Made by a program: the position numbers and the translations under genes
Assembly: GCA_020846875.1 (NCBI GenBank)
Contig: JADLDB010000086.1
Coordinates: forward strand, 62,001 to 126,000
Length of the DNA stretch: 64,000 nt
DNA from: Myxococcales bacterium
GTDB taxonomy: Bacteria > Myxococcota > Myxococcia > Myxococcales > Myxococcaceae
Direction of reading: 5' to 3'
Notes under the pieces: generated by a model
What the model saw: only the letters and a program-made list of their open reading frames with translations
Told to the model about the DNA's origin: nothing
The model's database searches: none
Shown: positions 18,232 through 28,288 of the stretch, piece after piece
Numbering within the stretch: position 1 is the stretch's first letter
Layout: each line of letters opens with the position of its first letter

Positions 18232-21150
18232 TTACACGTAGCCGACCTTGCGCGCGGGTCGGCCTCCTCCAGACGGCGGGCGGCCTCCACCAGCGGGAGG
18301 TTGGGGCGGGGGGGCCTCGTCGTCCTCCGGCGTGGCCACCGCGGACAAGCGCTCGACGTGCGCGGCCACGTCGCGGAAGGCCCCGTCGAGGCCCTGCACC
18401 CGCAGGTACTGCCCCAGGGCCCTGCCCGTCTGCCCGGCGCCCTCGTAGGCGCTGGCCAGGTCGTAGCGGAGCGCCTTCTCCACGTCTCCCTTCGCGAGCT
18501 CGGTCTGCAACGCCTGCAGGAAGGCCTCCACCGACTGCGCGAAGTCCCCCTTCATCGTCTGCAGGAGGCCGATCATCGACAGGCAGTCGATCTCCTTGCG
18601 CTTGCCCACACAGCCCTTGCGCGCGATGGAGAACTCGCTCACCGCGTCGTCGATGAGGCCCATCTCCTTGTAGGCCACGCCCAGATCGTAGTGGGTGTCC
18701 ACGTCCTCGGGCTTGACAACCTTCTCCAGCCCTTTCTTGAACTCGGCGAACACCTCCTCCACCGACACCTGGTAGTCGTCGCCCCCCGCGCTGCCTACCT
18801 CGGGAGCCGCCTGCTCCTGCGAGAAGTCGCCCAGCTCGCTGGCCAGCTCGGCGGCGAGATCGAACGCGTCGCGCCCCGCCGCGCCGTTGCTGCCCGCGTC
18901 AGGCGCCTCCGGGGCCGGCGCGCCGCCCGCCGCCGCCTGCTCCATCTGCGCCATCAACTGCGTGGCGCGCGGGTGATCGGGGTAGGCGATGAGGATCGTG
19001 TCCAGGATCTCCCGCGCCTCGTCGTACAGGCCCTGCTCGATGAAGAAGGTGGCCTCGTCGCACTCCTCCGAAGCCGTCTCCTCCTCTGGCGGCGCCTCGA
19101 CGGCTTCCTCGATGGGCTGCGCCGGGGTGGGCTGCTCGAAGGCCTCGTCGGGCACGATCCCCACGCCGGTCGGGGGCTCGGCGTCGAGGTCCTCGAAGGA
19201 CGTCTCCTCGACGGGAGCCCTGCGACCGTGCGCCACCGCGGACGACTTCACCCCGACGGTCGTCTTGAGCAGCGACGGATCGAGGCGCGGCGCCACGCGG
19301 GTGGGCGCTTCGTGCTCGTCGTCCCCCAGCCCCGGCGGCGCGTCGAAGTCGTAGCCCGGGGCGGTGGTCGCCGGGATGCTCATCACCGGAATGCCCGTGC
19401 CGCCGGTGGGCTCGTCCTGCTCTTCCAAATCGGCCACGGGGAACTCGCCGGTCGAGGGCTCGGGCTCGTCCAGTTGGGGCGCGGCGTATTCCTGGTCGAA
19501 GTCCGAGACGACCTGATCCGAGGCGCCGCCGTCGTCTCCGTAGCCGGCCACCGGCGGAGGCTCGACGTCCACCCGCGCCGCCGCCGCTGCGTCGGCAGGC
19601 GTCATCAGCAGCTCTTCGTTGCTGGTGAGCGGCTCGTCCGCCAGCGCCGCTTCCTCGACCACCTCGTCGCCGGTGACCGCCACCTCGGCCGAGATCACCT
19701 CGTCCGGCTCGTCGGCGACGATCACGTCGTCGTCGCTCGAGTCTACGAGGATCGCGTCGTCGTGCCCGCCGTCCTGCTCCGCTTCCTGCTGCGTGCCGGT
19801 CGCGCCGCCCGCCACCCGCAGCGCCGAGAGGAACACCGGCACCTCGGGGTGCCCCGGGTTCTGCTGGAGGATCGCCGCCAGGTAGGGCTGCGCGCGCGCC
19901 CCGTCCCCGGAGCGGGTGTGCAGCCGCAGCACGTTGAGCAACTGCTCGAAGGCCTGCGCGTGGTTGTTGGACGCCACGTAGATGGCGTAGGCCTTCTCGT
20001 GCGCGTCGATGTTCTCAGGCTCGACGGAGAACACCTTCCGCAGGTGCTCCAGCGCTTTGTCGTGCAGCCCGTACTTCACGTAGACGTCGGTCTCCGTGAG
20101 CAGCTTGCTGATGTTGTCTGTCTTCGGCCTGCCCGCGGGGGCGGCGTAGGCGGCCTGGGCGGCGGTGGCCTGCTGCGCGGGCTGGGCCGGCTGGTAGACG
20201 GGGGCCGCGGCGGTGACGACGGCGCTGGCCACCGGCATGGGCGGTGCGGACGGCGGGGGCGCGAGCGCGGCTTCCCGGGCCTGCACGTCGGGATCGTTGG
20301 GATCGAGCTGGCTCACCTGCAGCCAGACCTGCTCGGCCTCGCTCTGCTGGCCGCGATCTTCGTAGGCGCGCGCCAGCTCCTTGTAGACGCTGATCGTCTT
20401 GGACGTCTGCCCCAGCCCCTGGAAGGCCACGGCCAGGAGCCGCAGGGTCTCGATGTCGCGGCTGTCGGCCTTGAAGCAGATCTGCAGCTTGGCCAGGGCG
20501 CGCTTCTGATCGTTCCGCTGGAGGTACAGCTCGGCCAGCTCCCGGGCCAGGCCCAGGTTGTTGGGATCCATCGCCGACAAGCGCTCGGCCACCCGCAGGT
20601 AGTCGTCGATGCGGTTGCTGCGCTTCAAGTGCTCGGCGGCGCGCTGGAACTCGCCCATGGCCTCGCCGTTCATCCCCTCGCGCACGTAGAGGTCGGCCAG
20701 CTTCACCCGCGACGCCACGTTGTCCGGGTCGAGATCCACCATCTTCTTGAGGACGTCGAGGCTCGCGCGCGTGTCGCCCAGCTTGTCGTGGTGGTTGGCG
20801 ACGATCTGGTAGTACGCCATCGCCTCGCCGAGCAGCTGCAGGTGCTGGTGCAGCTCGGCCAGCTTGATGTTGATGTCGATGAGCGACGGATCGAGCTTGA
20901 GGACCTGCTTGTAGAGCGCCACCGCCTTCAGGAAGAAGCCGTCGGTGGTGTAGCTCTCTGCGACCCGCGTGAAGAACTGCGCCGCCTGCGACGAGTCGTT
21001 CTTCTTCTGGTACAGCTCCCCCATCTTCTGGAGGATCCGAACGTCCTTCGGATCGATCTCCAGGATCTTCTGGTACTCCTTGATCGCCTTGTCGTAGGCC
21101 CCCTTGGCGACCAGCTTCGCGGCGGCCTCGATGATCTTGTTCTTGTCCAA
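18232..21150 (-). CDS. sgmX: Long TPR protein, SgmX-like T4P regulator
   Basis: Protein of 972 aa. An N-terminal array of TPR repeats (residues 1 to about 290, opening with KGAYDKAIKEYQKILEIDPK) and further TPRs at about 335-445 precede a long acidic, disordered segment (about 455-690). A C-terminal TPR cluster (about 690-940) includes DTHYDLGVAYKEMGLIDDA. In M. xanthus, SgmX is a TPR protein that links the polar GTPase MglA to T4P formation; as I recall, its gene lies next to accC-accB-efp near pilQ, as here. The assignment rests on architecture and gene order. The start is TTG without a clear ribosome binding site. Confidence 0.65.
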   Translation of the reverse strand: MDKNKIIEAAAKLVAKGAYDKAIKEYQKILEIDPKDVRILQKMGELYQKKNDSSQAAQFFTRVAESYTTDGFFLKAVALYKQVLKLDPSLIDINIKLAELHQHLQLLGEAMAYYQIVANHHDKLGDTRASLDVLKKMVDLDPDNVASRVKLADLYVREGMNGEAMGEFQRAAEHLKRSNRIDDYLRVAERLSAMDPNNLGLARELAELYLQRNDQKRALAKLQICFKADSRDIETLRLLAVAFQGLGQTSKTISVYKELARAYEDRGQQSEAEQVWLQVSQLDPNDPDVQAREAALAPPPSAPPMPVASAVVTAAAPVYQPAQPAQQATAAQAAYAAPAGRPKTDNISKLLTETDVYVKYGLHDKALEHLRKVFSVEPENIDAHEKAYAIYVASNNHAQAFEQLLNVLRLHTRSGDGARAQPYLAAILQQNPGHPEVPVFLSALRVAGGATGTQQEAEQDGGHDDAILVDSSDDDVIVADEPDEVISAEVAVTGDEVVEEAALADEPLTSNEELLMTPADAAAAARVDVEPPPVAGYGDDGGASDQVVSDFDQEYAAPQLDEPEPSTGEFPVADLEEQDEPTGGTGIPVMSIPATTAPGYDFDAPPGLGDDEHEAPTRVAPRLDPSLLKTTVGVKSSAVAHGRRAPVEETSFEDLDAEPPTGVGIVPDEAFEQPTPAQPIEEAVEAPPEEETASEECDEATFFIEQGLYDEAREILDTILIAYPDHPRATQLMAQMEQAAAGGAPAPEAPDAGSNGAAGRDAFDLAAELASELGDFSQEQAAPEVGSAGGDDYQVSVEEVFAEFKKGLEKVVKPEDVDTHYDLGVAYKEMGLIDDAVSEFSIARKGCVGKRKEIDCLSMIGLLQTMKGDFAQSVEAFLQALQTELAKGDVEKALRYDLASAYEGAGQTGRALGQYLRVQGLDGAFRDVAAHVERLSAVATPEDDEAPPPQPPAGGGRPPSGGGRPARKVGYV

Positions 21151-21272
21151 GGAACCGGAACGACTCGGGTTTTGCGTGGCGAAACAACAACGACAGCCCG
21201 CCGACGCTAGCAGGTCGAGTGCAGCGGTCCAAGAAGCTTGCAGGCCCGGTGCGCTCCCCGAAGGTGGAGTGT

Positions 21273-21290
21273 CCCCCGAGCGCTAGGGGG
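21273..21290 (-). terminator. Hairpin at the 3' end of accC
   Basis: CCCCC at 21273-21277 pairs with GGGGG at 21286-21290 around an 8-base loop, spanning the accC stop codon. No T-run follows on the minus strand, so it is at best a weak terminator or an RNA 3'-end stabiliser before the TPR gene 132 bases further on. Confidence 0.3.
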
Positions 21291-22668
21291 TCTCTTCGAT
21301 GGCCTTCTTCAGCCGCTGGCTGCCCGTCTCGGAGGCGTGCATGCGCTCGACGAAGCGGGTGTCGTAGTCCCCTCGCAGAAAGCTGTCTTCCTGCAGGGCC
21401 GCGCGGTGAAAAGCGATGTTCGTGCGGATCCCCTGGATCACGTACTCCCCCAGGGCCCGCCGCATCCGCTTGATCGCCTGAGCCCGGTCGTCGGCGGTGA
21501 CGATCAGCTTGGCCACCAGCGAGTCGTAGTGAGGTGGGATGGTGTAGTTCTCGTAGGCAGCGGAGTCGACGCGCACGCCCAGGCCGCCGGGCGGGTTGTA
21601 GCCGGTGATCTTCCCCGGCCAGGGGGCGAAGGTGACCGGATCCTCGGCGTTGACCCGGCACTCGATGGCGGCGCCCTTGAGGCGGACGTCCGCCTGGGTG
21701 AACCAGAGCTTCTCGCCGGCGGCGAGGCGGAGCTGCGTGCGCAACAGATCGATGCCGGTCACCTGCTCCGTCACCGGGTGCTCGACCTGCACGCGGGTGT
21801 TCATCTCCATGAAGTAGAAGCGGCCCTTCTCGTCCATCAGGTACTCGATGGTGCCGAGGTTGGTGTAGCCGATCTTCTGCATCGCCTCGAGGGACACGCG
21901 GCCCATCTCCTCGCGCAGCTCGGGGCTGACGCCGGCCGACGGGCTCTCTTCGATCAGCTTCTGGTGACGGCGCTGCACGCTGCACTCGCGCTCGAAGAGG
22001 TGGACGATGTTCCCGTGCTCGTCGCCGACGATCTGGATCTCGATGTGCCTGGGCTTCTCCACGTACCGCTCGAGGTACATGTCCCCGTTGGAGAACGCGT
22101 TCACCGCCTCGGCGGACGCGGTGGCGAAGGCCTGGGCCAGCGCCCGCGGCTCACGGACGATCTTCATCCCCCGGCCGCCGCCGCCCGCCGCCGCCTTGAG
22201 GATCACCGGAAAGCCGACCTCCCGGGCCACCGCCTCGGCTTCGTCGGCGCCCTTCAGCACGCCAGGAGATCCCGGCAGCAGCGGCAGCCCCGCCGCCTTG
22301 GCCGCCTCGCGCGCCCGCACCTTGTTCCCCATCAGCCGGATCAGCTCGGGCTTGGGGCCGATGAAGGTGATCTGGCACTTCCGGCAGACCTCGGCGAACT
22401 CCGCGTTCTCCGAGAGGAAGCCGTAGCCGGGGTGGATCGCGTCGGCCCGAGTGATCTCTGCGGCGGACAACAGCGCCGGCACGTTCAAATAGCTCTCGCG
22501 CGACGGCGGCGGCCCGATGCACACCGCCTCGTCGGCGAAGCGCACGTGCAGGGCGTTGGCGTCGGCGGTGGAGTGCACCGCCACGGTGGCGATGTCGAGC
22601 TCCTTGCAGGCGCGGATCACCCGCAGCGCGATTTCCCCGCGGTTCGCGATGAGCACCTTCTTGAACAA
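21283..22668 (-). CDS. accC: Acetyl-CoA carboxylase, biotin carboxylase subunit
   Basis: AccC, 461 aa, full length. It carboxylates the biotin on AccB using ATP and bicarbonate, the first step of fatty acid synthesis. The N-terminus [20 protein letters not shown] and [15 protein letters not shown] are signatures, the ATP-grasp glycine loop is [14 protein letters not shown], and the active site region [16 protein letters not shown] is intact. It is 33 bases downstream of accB and third in an efp-accB-accC operon. Confidence 0.95.
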   Translation of the reverse strand: MFKKVLIANRGEIALRVIRACKELDIATVAVHSTADANALHVRFADEAVCIGPPPSRESYLNVPALLSAAEITRADAIHPGYGFLSENAEFAEVCRKCQITFIGPKPELIRLMGNKVRAREAAKAAGLPLLPGSPGVLKGADEAEAVAREVGFPVILKAAAGGGGRGMKIVREPRALAQAFATASAEAVNAFSNGDMYLERYVEKPRHIEIQIVGDEHGNIVHLFERECSVQRRHQKLIEESPSAGVSPELREEMGRVSLEAMQKIGYTNLGTIEYLMDEKGRFYFMEMNTRVQVEHPVTEQVTGIDLLRTQLRLAAGEKLWFTQADVRLKGAAIECRVNAEDPVTFAPWPGKITGYNPPGGLGVRVDSAAYENYTIPPHYDSLVAKLIVTADDRAQAIKRMRRALGEYVIQGIRTNIAFHRAALQEDSFLRGDYDTRFVERMHASETGSQRLKKAIEETP

Positions 22669-22701
22669 GCGCTTGCCTCCCGAAAGCTGCCTGGGTGAGC
22701 G

Positions 22702-23259
<558 letters not shown>

Positions 23260-23267
23260 GCGCTTGT

Positions 23268-23846
23268 CTAGCCTCCGACGGCGACGCGGGTCAGGTACTT
23301 CCCGTCGCGCGTGTCGATCTTGAGCACGTCACCTTCGTTGATGAACAAGGGCACGTTCACCGTGTACCCGGTCTCCAGGGTGGCCGGCTTGGTGGCGCCG
23401 GACACGGTGTCGCCGCGCACGCCCGGATCGCACTTGGTCACCGCGAGCTCGACCGAGTTGGGCAGCGTCACGCCGATCGCCTTGCCGTTGTAGAACATCA
23501 CCGCGACGTCGATGTTCTCCTTGAGGAAGTTCTTCGCCTCTCCCAGCACGCCCTCGTTCACGAAGGTCTGCTCGAAGGTCTTCTTCTCCATGAAGTGGAA
23601 CTCGTCGCCCTGGACGTAGAGGAACTGCATGTCCTTCTCCTCGATGTCCGGGCGCCCCACCTTCTCGCCCGACTTCAAGGTCGGCTGCAGCACGCGGCCG
23701 TTGAGCAGGTTCTTGATCGACGTGCGCACGAAGGCCGAGCCCTTGCCCGGCTTGACGTGCTGGAAGTCGAGGATCTCGTAGGGATCCCCGTCATATTCGA
23801 TCTTGAGGCCCTTCCGGAATTCAGACGTGTCGTACACACCAGCCAT
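23268..23846 (-). CDS. efp: Translation elongation factor P
   Basis: EF-P, 192 aa, three-domain tRNA mimic that relieves ribosome stalling at proline runs. The N-terminal loop HVKPGKGSAFVR keeps the lysine that is modified in E. coli. The C-terminal OB domain (GYTVNVPLFINEGDVLKIDTRDGKYLTR) is intact. The ATG at 23846 is preferred because AAGGA lies about 9-13 bases upstream and the protein aligns from MAGVYDTSEF. It leads the efp-accB-accC operon. Proline-rich neighbours such as the LSm-like and ATPase proteins are likely clients. Confidence 0.95.
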   Translation of the reverse strand: MAGVYDTSEFRKGLKIEYDGDPYEILDFQHVKPGKGSAFVRTSIKNLLNGRVLQPTLKSGEKVGRPDIEEKDMQFLYVQGDEFHFMEKKTFEQTFVNEGVLGEAKNFLKENIDVAVMFYNGKAIGVTLPNSVELAVTKCDPGVRGDTVSGATKPATLETGYTVNVPLFINEGDVLKIDTRDGKYLTRVAVGG

Positions 23847-23883
23847 CGCTTGGGTCCTTCGCCTTTGGAGGAAAGTGGCGCGC

Positions 23884-23912
23884 TGTCTACCTGCCGGTCC
23901 CCGCCGGGGCAA
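23884..23912 (-). promoter_or_regulatory. Possible sigma-70 promoter for efp-accBC
   Basis: On the minus strand TTGCCC (23912-23907) and TAGACA (23889-23884) are separated by 17 bases, 38 bases upstream of the efp ATG. The match to consensus is modest (4/6 and 3/6). Confidence 0.3.
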
Positions 23913-23984
23913 GGACGGAAAGCCGGCACCCAGCCCGGCTGTCGCGGCGCGTCAGGAGTGACGAAGGACGGGCTGGCCGAAGGG

Positions 23985-24359
23985 CTACAGCTCTTTGCCC
24001 ACGTCGCCCGCCTTGATCCGCAGGACGTAGCGGCCCTTGCCGTAGTTGCCGGACGGCAGCATGCCCAGGACGAGGAAGTAGTCGGCGTTCACCATGCGCA
24101 TCAGGGTGATCACCTTCTCGCTGTTCACGCTCAGCTCAGCCACCTTGCCCGTCTTGAGCGTCTCGGCCGTGTTCTTCAGCTGCATGAGCAGGTTGGCGTA
24201 CTCCACCCAGGCGTTGGTCAGCTCCAGGCTGGCGGCCGCGGCGGCGGTGGCGTCGGACTGAAACGTCTCTACCGCGATGCCGTCGAAGCCCATCACGCTG
24301 CAGGCGATGGCGCCGTCGACCTGCGTGACGATGGCTCTGAGGTGATCGGAGAAGGCCAT
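23985..24359 (-). CDS. Roadblock/LC7 domain protein
   Basis: Single-domain protein of 124 aa with the roadblock/LC7 fold pattern: VDGAIACSVMGFDGIAVETFQ in strand 1-2, a long helix, and YFLVLGMLPSGNYGKGRYVLRI in the last strands. Proteins of this family (such as MglB) act on small Ras-like GTPases; M. xanthus MglA/MglB control the pole at which pili form. This gene sits between efp and the pilQ-linked lipoprotein gene (7-base spacing), so a role in pilus polarity is attractive but inferred. It is not obviously MglB itself. Confidence 0.7.
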   Translation of the reverse strand: MAFSDHLRAIVTQVDGAIACSVMGFDGIAVETFQSDATAAAAASLELTNAWVEYANLLMQLKNTAETLKTGKVAELSVNSEKVITLMRMVNADYFLVLGMLPSGNYGKGRYVLRIKAGDVGKEL

Positions 24360-24366
24360 GGACCGC

Positions 24367-25038
24367 TCAGGGGCAGCCGGGCGCGCCGACCAGGTTGTCG
24401 CAGCAAAGGCTCTTGGAGACAGAATGCGTCGACTGTCCGGGGTAGTTGCACTCGCCTACCACCGGCTGCTGGAAGCCGGTCATGCAATTGGCCGGGTCGC
24501 TGGCGATCACCCGGATCGGGTACACCAGCGCGCCCGTGGTGACCGCCGCGCGGTCGCCCGACATGTAGCCCCGAGCCTCTACAGACACCTGCAGCTCCAC
24601 GTCGTCACCGGGCGCCACGTCCGCCATCAGCCGGTCCGCCACCTGTGGAGAGATCAGGTTGACGTTCGTCTTCGCCGCTCCAGAGTCGAAATGCAGGGCC
24701 CTGGCGTACTGGACCGGGTCGAGCCGCCCAAGCGAGGTCTTGTAGGACAGCACGATCCGATCGAGGATTGGGCGGTTCCGATTCTCTGGCTCGAGGACGT
24801 GTGAGCCCACCACGACCTCATTCTGAACGAAGCTCTCGTTACCCGTGATCAAAAGGCTGAGCTGGAAGAATGGCGCGCCCGGGGCGATATCCAGCGTCCC
24901 GCCATTGGAGAAGTCATCATCGATCGGTTTGCAGTCCGAGTCCACCGAAAGGAAGCCCTCGATGCGCAACTGGGTAGGGCTGGGAGCACAAGCCACGACC
25001 AGGGGCGCCAGGGCAAGCAGAAAGTGCGTTCGTGTCAT
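24367..25038 (-). CDS. Lipoprotein downstream of pilQ
   Basis: Protein of 223 aa with a lipobox ending LVVAC after a 16-residue signal peptide. The mature part is beta-rich with no recognised domain; four cysteines cluster in the last 60 residues (NCMTGF, GECNYP, LCCDN, PGCP). The ATG at 25038 has GAGG seven bases upstream. It lies 8 bases after pilQ, so it is probably in the same transcript and could be a secretin-associated outer membrane lipoprotein, although it does not look like the TPR pilotin Tgl. It is somewhat less GC-rich than its neighbours. Confidence 0.65.
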   Translation of the reverse strand: MTRTHFLLALAPLVVACAPSPTQLRIEGFLSVDSDCKPIDDDFSNGGTLDIAPGAPFFQLSLLITGNESFVQNEVVVGSHVLEPENRNRPILDRIVLSYKTSLGRLDPVQYARALHFDSGAAKTNVNLISPQVADRLMADVAPGDDVELQVSVEARGYMSGDRAAVTTGALVYPIRVIASDPANCMTGFQQPVVGECNYPGQSTHSVSKSLCCDNLVGAPGCP

Positions 25039-25046
25039 GGCGGGCC

Positions 25047-27680
25047 TCACGGGTTCTGTGCCACGGCCGACCTGTTGAGGATCCGCGGCGTGATGAAGAT
25101 CAGCAACTCATTCTTGGTCTCGAGCTCCCGGTAGTTCCGGAAGAAGAAGCCCAGCACGGGGATCTTGCTCAGGATCGGCAGACCGTTCTGGTTGGTAGAA
25201 CCAGAGCGGACGTAGATGCCGCCGATGACCGTCGTCTCTCCGTCCTTCACCAGCACGTTGGTGCTGGCTTCCTTGCGGGCGATGCCGGGCTGGCCGTTGG
25301 AGCCGGTGTTCGACGGGTCGGGCTGGTTGTTCTGCGCACGAATGTCCATCAAGACGCTGCCGTCCTGCGTGATGTGCGGCGTCACGTCGAGTGAGAGCCG
25401 CGCTTCGATGAACTGCGTGTTGGCGCCAGCAGCCGACACCTGGCTGAAGGGGATCGACACGCCCTGGCTGATACGAGCCGACGCGTTGTCCAGCGTCGTG
25501 ATGCGCGGCGCTGAAATGGTCTTGATCGCGCCTTGGCTCTCGAGCGCCGAGAGGCGCAGGTTCAACTGCACGGCGCCTCCGGCCGAGCCGAACGCCATGC
25601 CGAGGATGCCACCCTGTCCTTCGCCGGCACCCACCGGGAGGCTGACAGCGTAGTTCGCCGGAACTCCCGTGCCCGCTGTGGCGGTACTCACGACGCCACC
25701 GGTCACCGCCAGTGAGTTGGGGAAGACGAGGCCCGTCGGGTTGCCCGTCGCAGCCGACATGATGCCCTGACCACCCCACTGAATACCGATTTCGCGAGCG
25801 TACCGAGTGCTGGCCTCGACGATCCGGCTCTCGATCAACACCTGCGGCGTCTGGAGATCCAGGCTCGTCACCAGCGATCGCACCTTCCCCATGTTTTCTG
25901 GCAGGTCGCGGACGATCAGCGTGTTGGTCCGCTCATCCACCGCCACGTTGCCGCGCTCGGTCAGCACCTCCTTGACCCGCGTCGACATGGCCGTCGCGGT
26001 GGCGTAGTTGACCGGAATTAGCGCGACCGTAAGGTCCCGCAGGAGGCGCTGGTTCTTCTTGCGCTCCGCGCGGCTCTTCGACTCCTCTTCCAACTTGGTG
26101 AGGGGCGCCACCCGGATGATGTTGCCGAACTCCTCCTTGCCCAGGCTCTTGGACCGCAGGATCAGGTCCAGCGCCTGGTCCCAGGGCACGTTCCTCAAGC
26201 GGATGGTGATCTTCCCGATCACGTCGTCCGCGACGACGATGTTCTTCTTGGAGATCTCCGCGATGATCCGGAGCAGGTTGTGGATGTCGATGTCCTTGAA
26301 CTCGAAGGAAACCCGCTTGCCCACGTAGCCCCGGCGCTGCTGCGGAGCGCCCTCTTCCGCCAGCTCGCTCGCCTCGGTGGAGAACCCCGCGGCCTCGTTC
26401 TCGGTGACCGTCGTCTCAACCTGGCCCTTCCTGGTGAAGCGCCAGGCCAGCACACCCGGGCGCCGGCTCACCACCTGGTCCAGCGCCTCACCGCCCGCGA
26501 CGACCAGGCGCACCCGCGGAGCCGCACCCGGCACCGAGAAGACGCTGATCATCTTCACCGGCGTCTCCAGCGCGCTGGTGTCGAAGCTCTTCTCCAGCTT
26601 GTGCTCGATGCGCGTCCCCTCGAGGTTCAGCACCGCGCTCTTCGTGTCGGGCCGCTCCACCGCGTAGCGCGGGCTCCCCTTGATCTTGAGCTCCACCGTG
26701 CCGCCGCCCTCCGCCTCGCGGAACGTCACGTCCGTCACTTCGGCCATCGACGCCTGGGCCACCAGCGGCTGCGTCTCGGTCGCCACCGCCTGGCCGTCGA
26801 TTTCCACCGTCTCCTCTTCCGCCGCGGGCTCGGCCTTCGCCGCAGCCGTCGGCTTCTGGAACCACACCTCCAGACCGTCCGCGCGTCGCCGCACGTTGAA
26901 CGGGGCCAGCCGCTCGAACTCGACGACCACGCGCACCTTGTCTTCGTGAGCGCCCAGGCGCACATCCTTCACGTTGGCCAGTTGCCCTCTAGGTGCTTTG
27001 GGGGTGCCCTTGAGCCCGCTCAGATCGATTGCCAGGCGCGGAGGATCCGCCAGCTCGATCACCTCGAACCGTGCCACTTCCCCGTCCGTCGCCAGCTTGA
27101 GGCCTCCGTGGTTGAAGGTGACCGCTTTGAGCCGCCGCGCCGGGCTCTTCACCGCCTTCTCGTCGACGCGCGAGGCGATGATCGTCTCCCCGGGAACCTG
27201 CGACGTCTGAGGTGGAGCCTCCGCCGCGGGGACCGCACCATCTGCCTGAGTTGCAACGACGGGGTCAGGCGCCGCCGGGACCTGGGCGACGGGCGGCGGT
27301 GGGGTCGCGCCCCCTTCGATAGAGATCACCAGCTCGTTGCCCACCGCTTTCACGTCGTACTTGCGAGCCCCCGCCAGCCCGAGGAGCAGCCGGCCCACCT
27401 CCGATCTCTCGTCGGAGAATTGAGACGCCACCACCCCTGTCACCGGCCCCGCTCCATCGTGGTGACCCTTGATCCCCGCGATCGAGGCCTGGGTGACGTC
27501 GACGATGAGTCGATCCGGATCGTTCAACCGAAAGACATTGAAGACCGGCGGCTGAGCGCACGTGACCCTCACGTCCACGCCGCCGCTGCGGGCGGTCACC
27601 GCGACGGCTTTGAGCTCATTGCTGGCGCCGGCCCAGGCCGTGGCGCACGACAACCCGCAGAGGAGCAGGGCGGCCTTCAT
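25047..27680 (-). CDS. pilQ: Type IV pilus secretin PilQ
   Basis: Outer membrane secretin of 877 aa through which the pilus passes. A signal peptide (MKAALLLCGLSCATAWA) is followed by three AMIN domains (about 20-120, 175-270 and 295-395), which bind peptidoglycan, then an STN/N0 domain (GYVGKRVSFEFKDIDIHNLLR), N1, and the secretin domain (VLIESRIVEAS, then VTPHITQDGSVLMDI and KNELLIFITPRIL). The ATG at 27680 has AAGGAG nine bases upstream; an ATG at 27725 overlapping the pilP stop by ATGA is the alternative. Last of pilMNOPQ. Confidence 0.95.
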   Translation of the reverse strand: MKAALLLCGLSCATAWAGASNELKAVAVTARSGGVDVRVTCAQPPVFNVFRLNDPDRLIVDVTQASIAGIKGHHDGAGPVTGVVASQFSDERSEVGRLLLGLAGARKYDVKAVGNELVISIEGGATPPPPVAQVPAAPDPVVATQADGAVPAAEAPPQTSQVPGETIIASRVDEKAVKSPARRLKAVTFNHGGLKLATDGEVARFEVIELADPPRLAIDLSGLKGTPKAPRGQLANVKDVRLGAHEDKVRVVVEFERLAPFNVRRRADGLEVWFQKPTAAAKAEPAAEEETVEIDGQAVATETQPLVAQASMAEVTDVTFREAEGGGTVELKIKGSPRYAVERPDTKSAVLNLEGTRIEHKLEKSFDTSALETPVKMISVFSVPGAAPRVRLVVAGGEALDQVVSRRPGVLAWRFTRKGQVETTVTENEAAGFSTEASELAEEGAPQQRRGYVGKRVSFEFKDIDIHNLLRIIAEISKKNIVVADDVIGKITIRLRNVPWDQALDLILRSKSLGKEEFGNIIRVAPLTKLEEESKSRAERKKNQRLLRDLTVALIPVNYATATAMSTRVKEVLTERGNVAVDERTNTLIVRDLPENMGKVRSLVTSLDLQTPQVLIESRIVEASTRYAREIGIQWGGQGIMSAATGNPTGLVFPNSLAVTGGVVSTATAGTGVPANYAVSLPVGAGEGQGGILGMAFGSAGGAVQLNLRLSALESQGAIKTISAPRITTLDNASARISQGVSIPFSQVSAAGANTQFIEARLSLDVTPHITQDGSVLMDIRAQNNQPDPSNTGSNGQPGIARKEASTNVLVKDGETTVIGGIYVRSGSTNQNGLPILSKIPVLGFFFRNYRELETKNELLIFITPRILNRSAVAQNP

Positions 27681-27721
27681 GGTTTGCTTCTCCTTCCTCA
27701 TCGTTCCCTCGAGCTCGCGCC

Positions 27722-28288
27722 TCATTGAAAGTCCTTCCCTCCGAGCAGATCGAGCACCGGGGCCGATCGGACGTCTGACTTCACGCACATGTTCTCTTTG
27801 TTCGGCTGGGCCTTGCCGTCGGGCCCGGACACGAAGGACGTGACCACGATGCAGTCGCGAAGGATCTGCGTGACCTTGCCACCCTGGCGGCCGATCTTGG
27901 TGTTGCGCCGCACGAGGTGGCCGACACCTGTCTTGTCTTCCACCATGGCCAGGGGATTGGCATCGCCGCTCACTACGGCGACCACCGTCAGGTCCCCCAG
28001 GTCGAAGCGGCAAAGAGGCTCGGCGCAGACCTCGGGCGCGGAGCTCTCCTCGCTTCTTGCCCCGCCGCCCGTCTCCATGAACAGCCCGCGGAAGGGGTCG
28101 CGCTTGCCAACCGGGTTGTACATGTATGCCACCGCGGCCGAAGACCCTGCCGGCGCCGCGGGTCCCACCTTGGCTGCCGCCTGAGGGCGCTTTGCAGACG
28201 CAGTTGAAGCTGCGGGCGGCGCGCCCCCACAGCCCATGGCCGTGAGCGCAAGAGTGAGCAGCGCCGCAGGGTGAATGGCACGGATCAC
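27722..28288 (-). CDS. pilP: Type IV pilus lipoprotein PilP
   Basis: Inner membrane lipoprotein of 188 aa linking PilNO to PilQ. The lipobox is LTAMGC. A Pro/Ala-rich linker leads to the beta domain, with KRDPFRGLF, the typical start of the PilP fold, and FDLGDLTVVAVVSGDANPLA. The start is GTG, overlapping the pilO stop (GTGA), and the stop overlaps a possible pilQ start (ATGA), which implies tight translational coupling. Confidence 0.9.
   Translation of the reverse strand: MIRAIHPAALLTLALTAMGCGGAPPAASTASAKRPQAAAKVGPAAPAGSSAAVAYMYNPVGKRDPFRGLFMETGGGARSEESSAPEVCAEPLCRFDLGDLTVVAVVSGDANPLAMVEDKTGVGHLVRRNTKIGRQGGKVTQILRDCIVVTSFVSGPDGKAQPNKENMCVKSDVRSAPVLDLLGGKDFQ

Noticed and set aside
16843-21210. 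Open plus-strand frame of over 1,400 codons opposite tamB's upstream region, the ATPase and the TPR gene
   Set aside because: Composition is Arg/Gly/Val/Leu/His-rich low complexity, as expected from the antisense of high-GC coding DNA; it spans two well-supported genes and has no domain.
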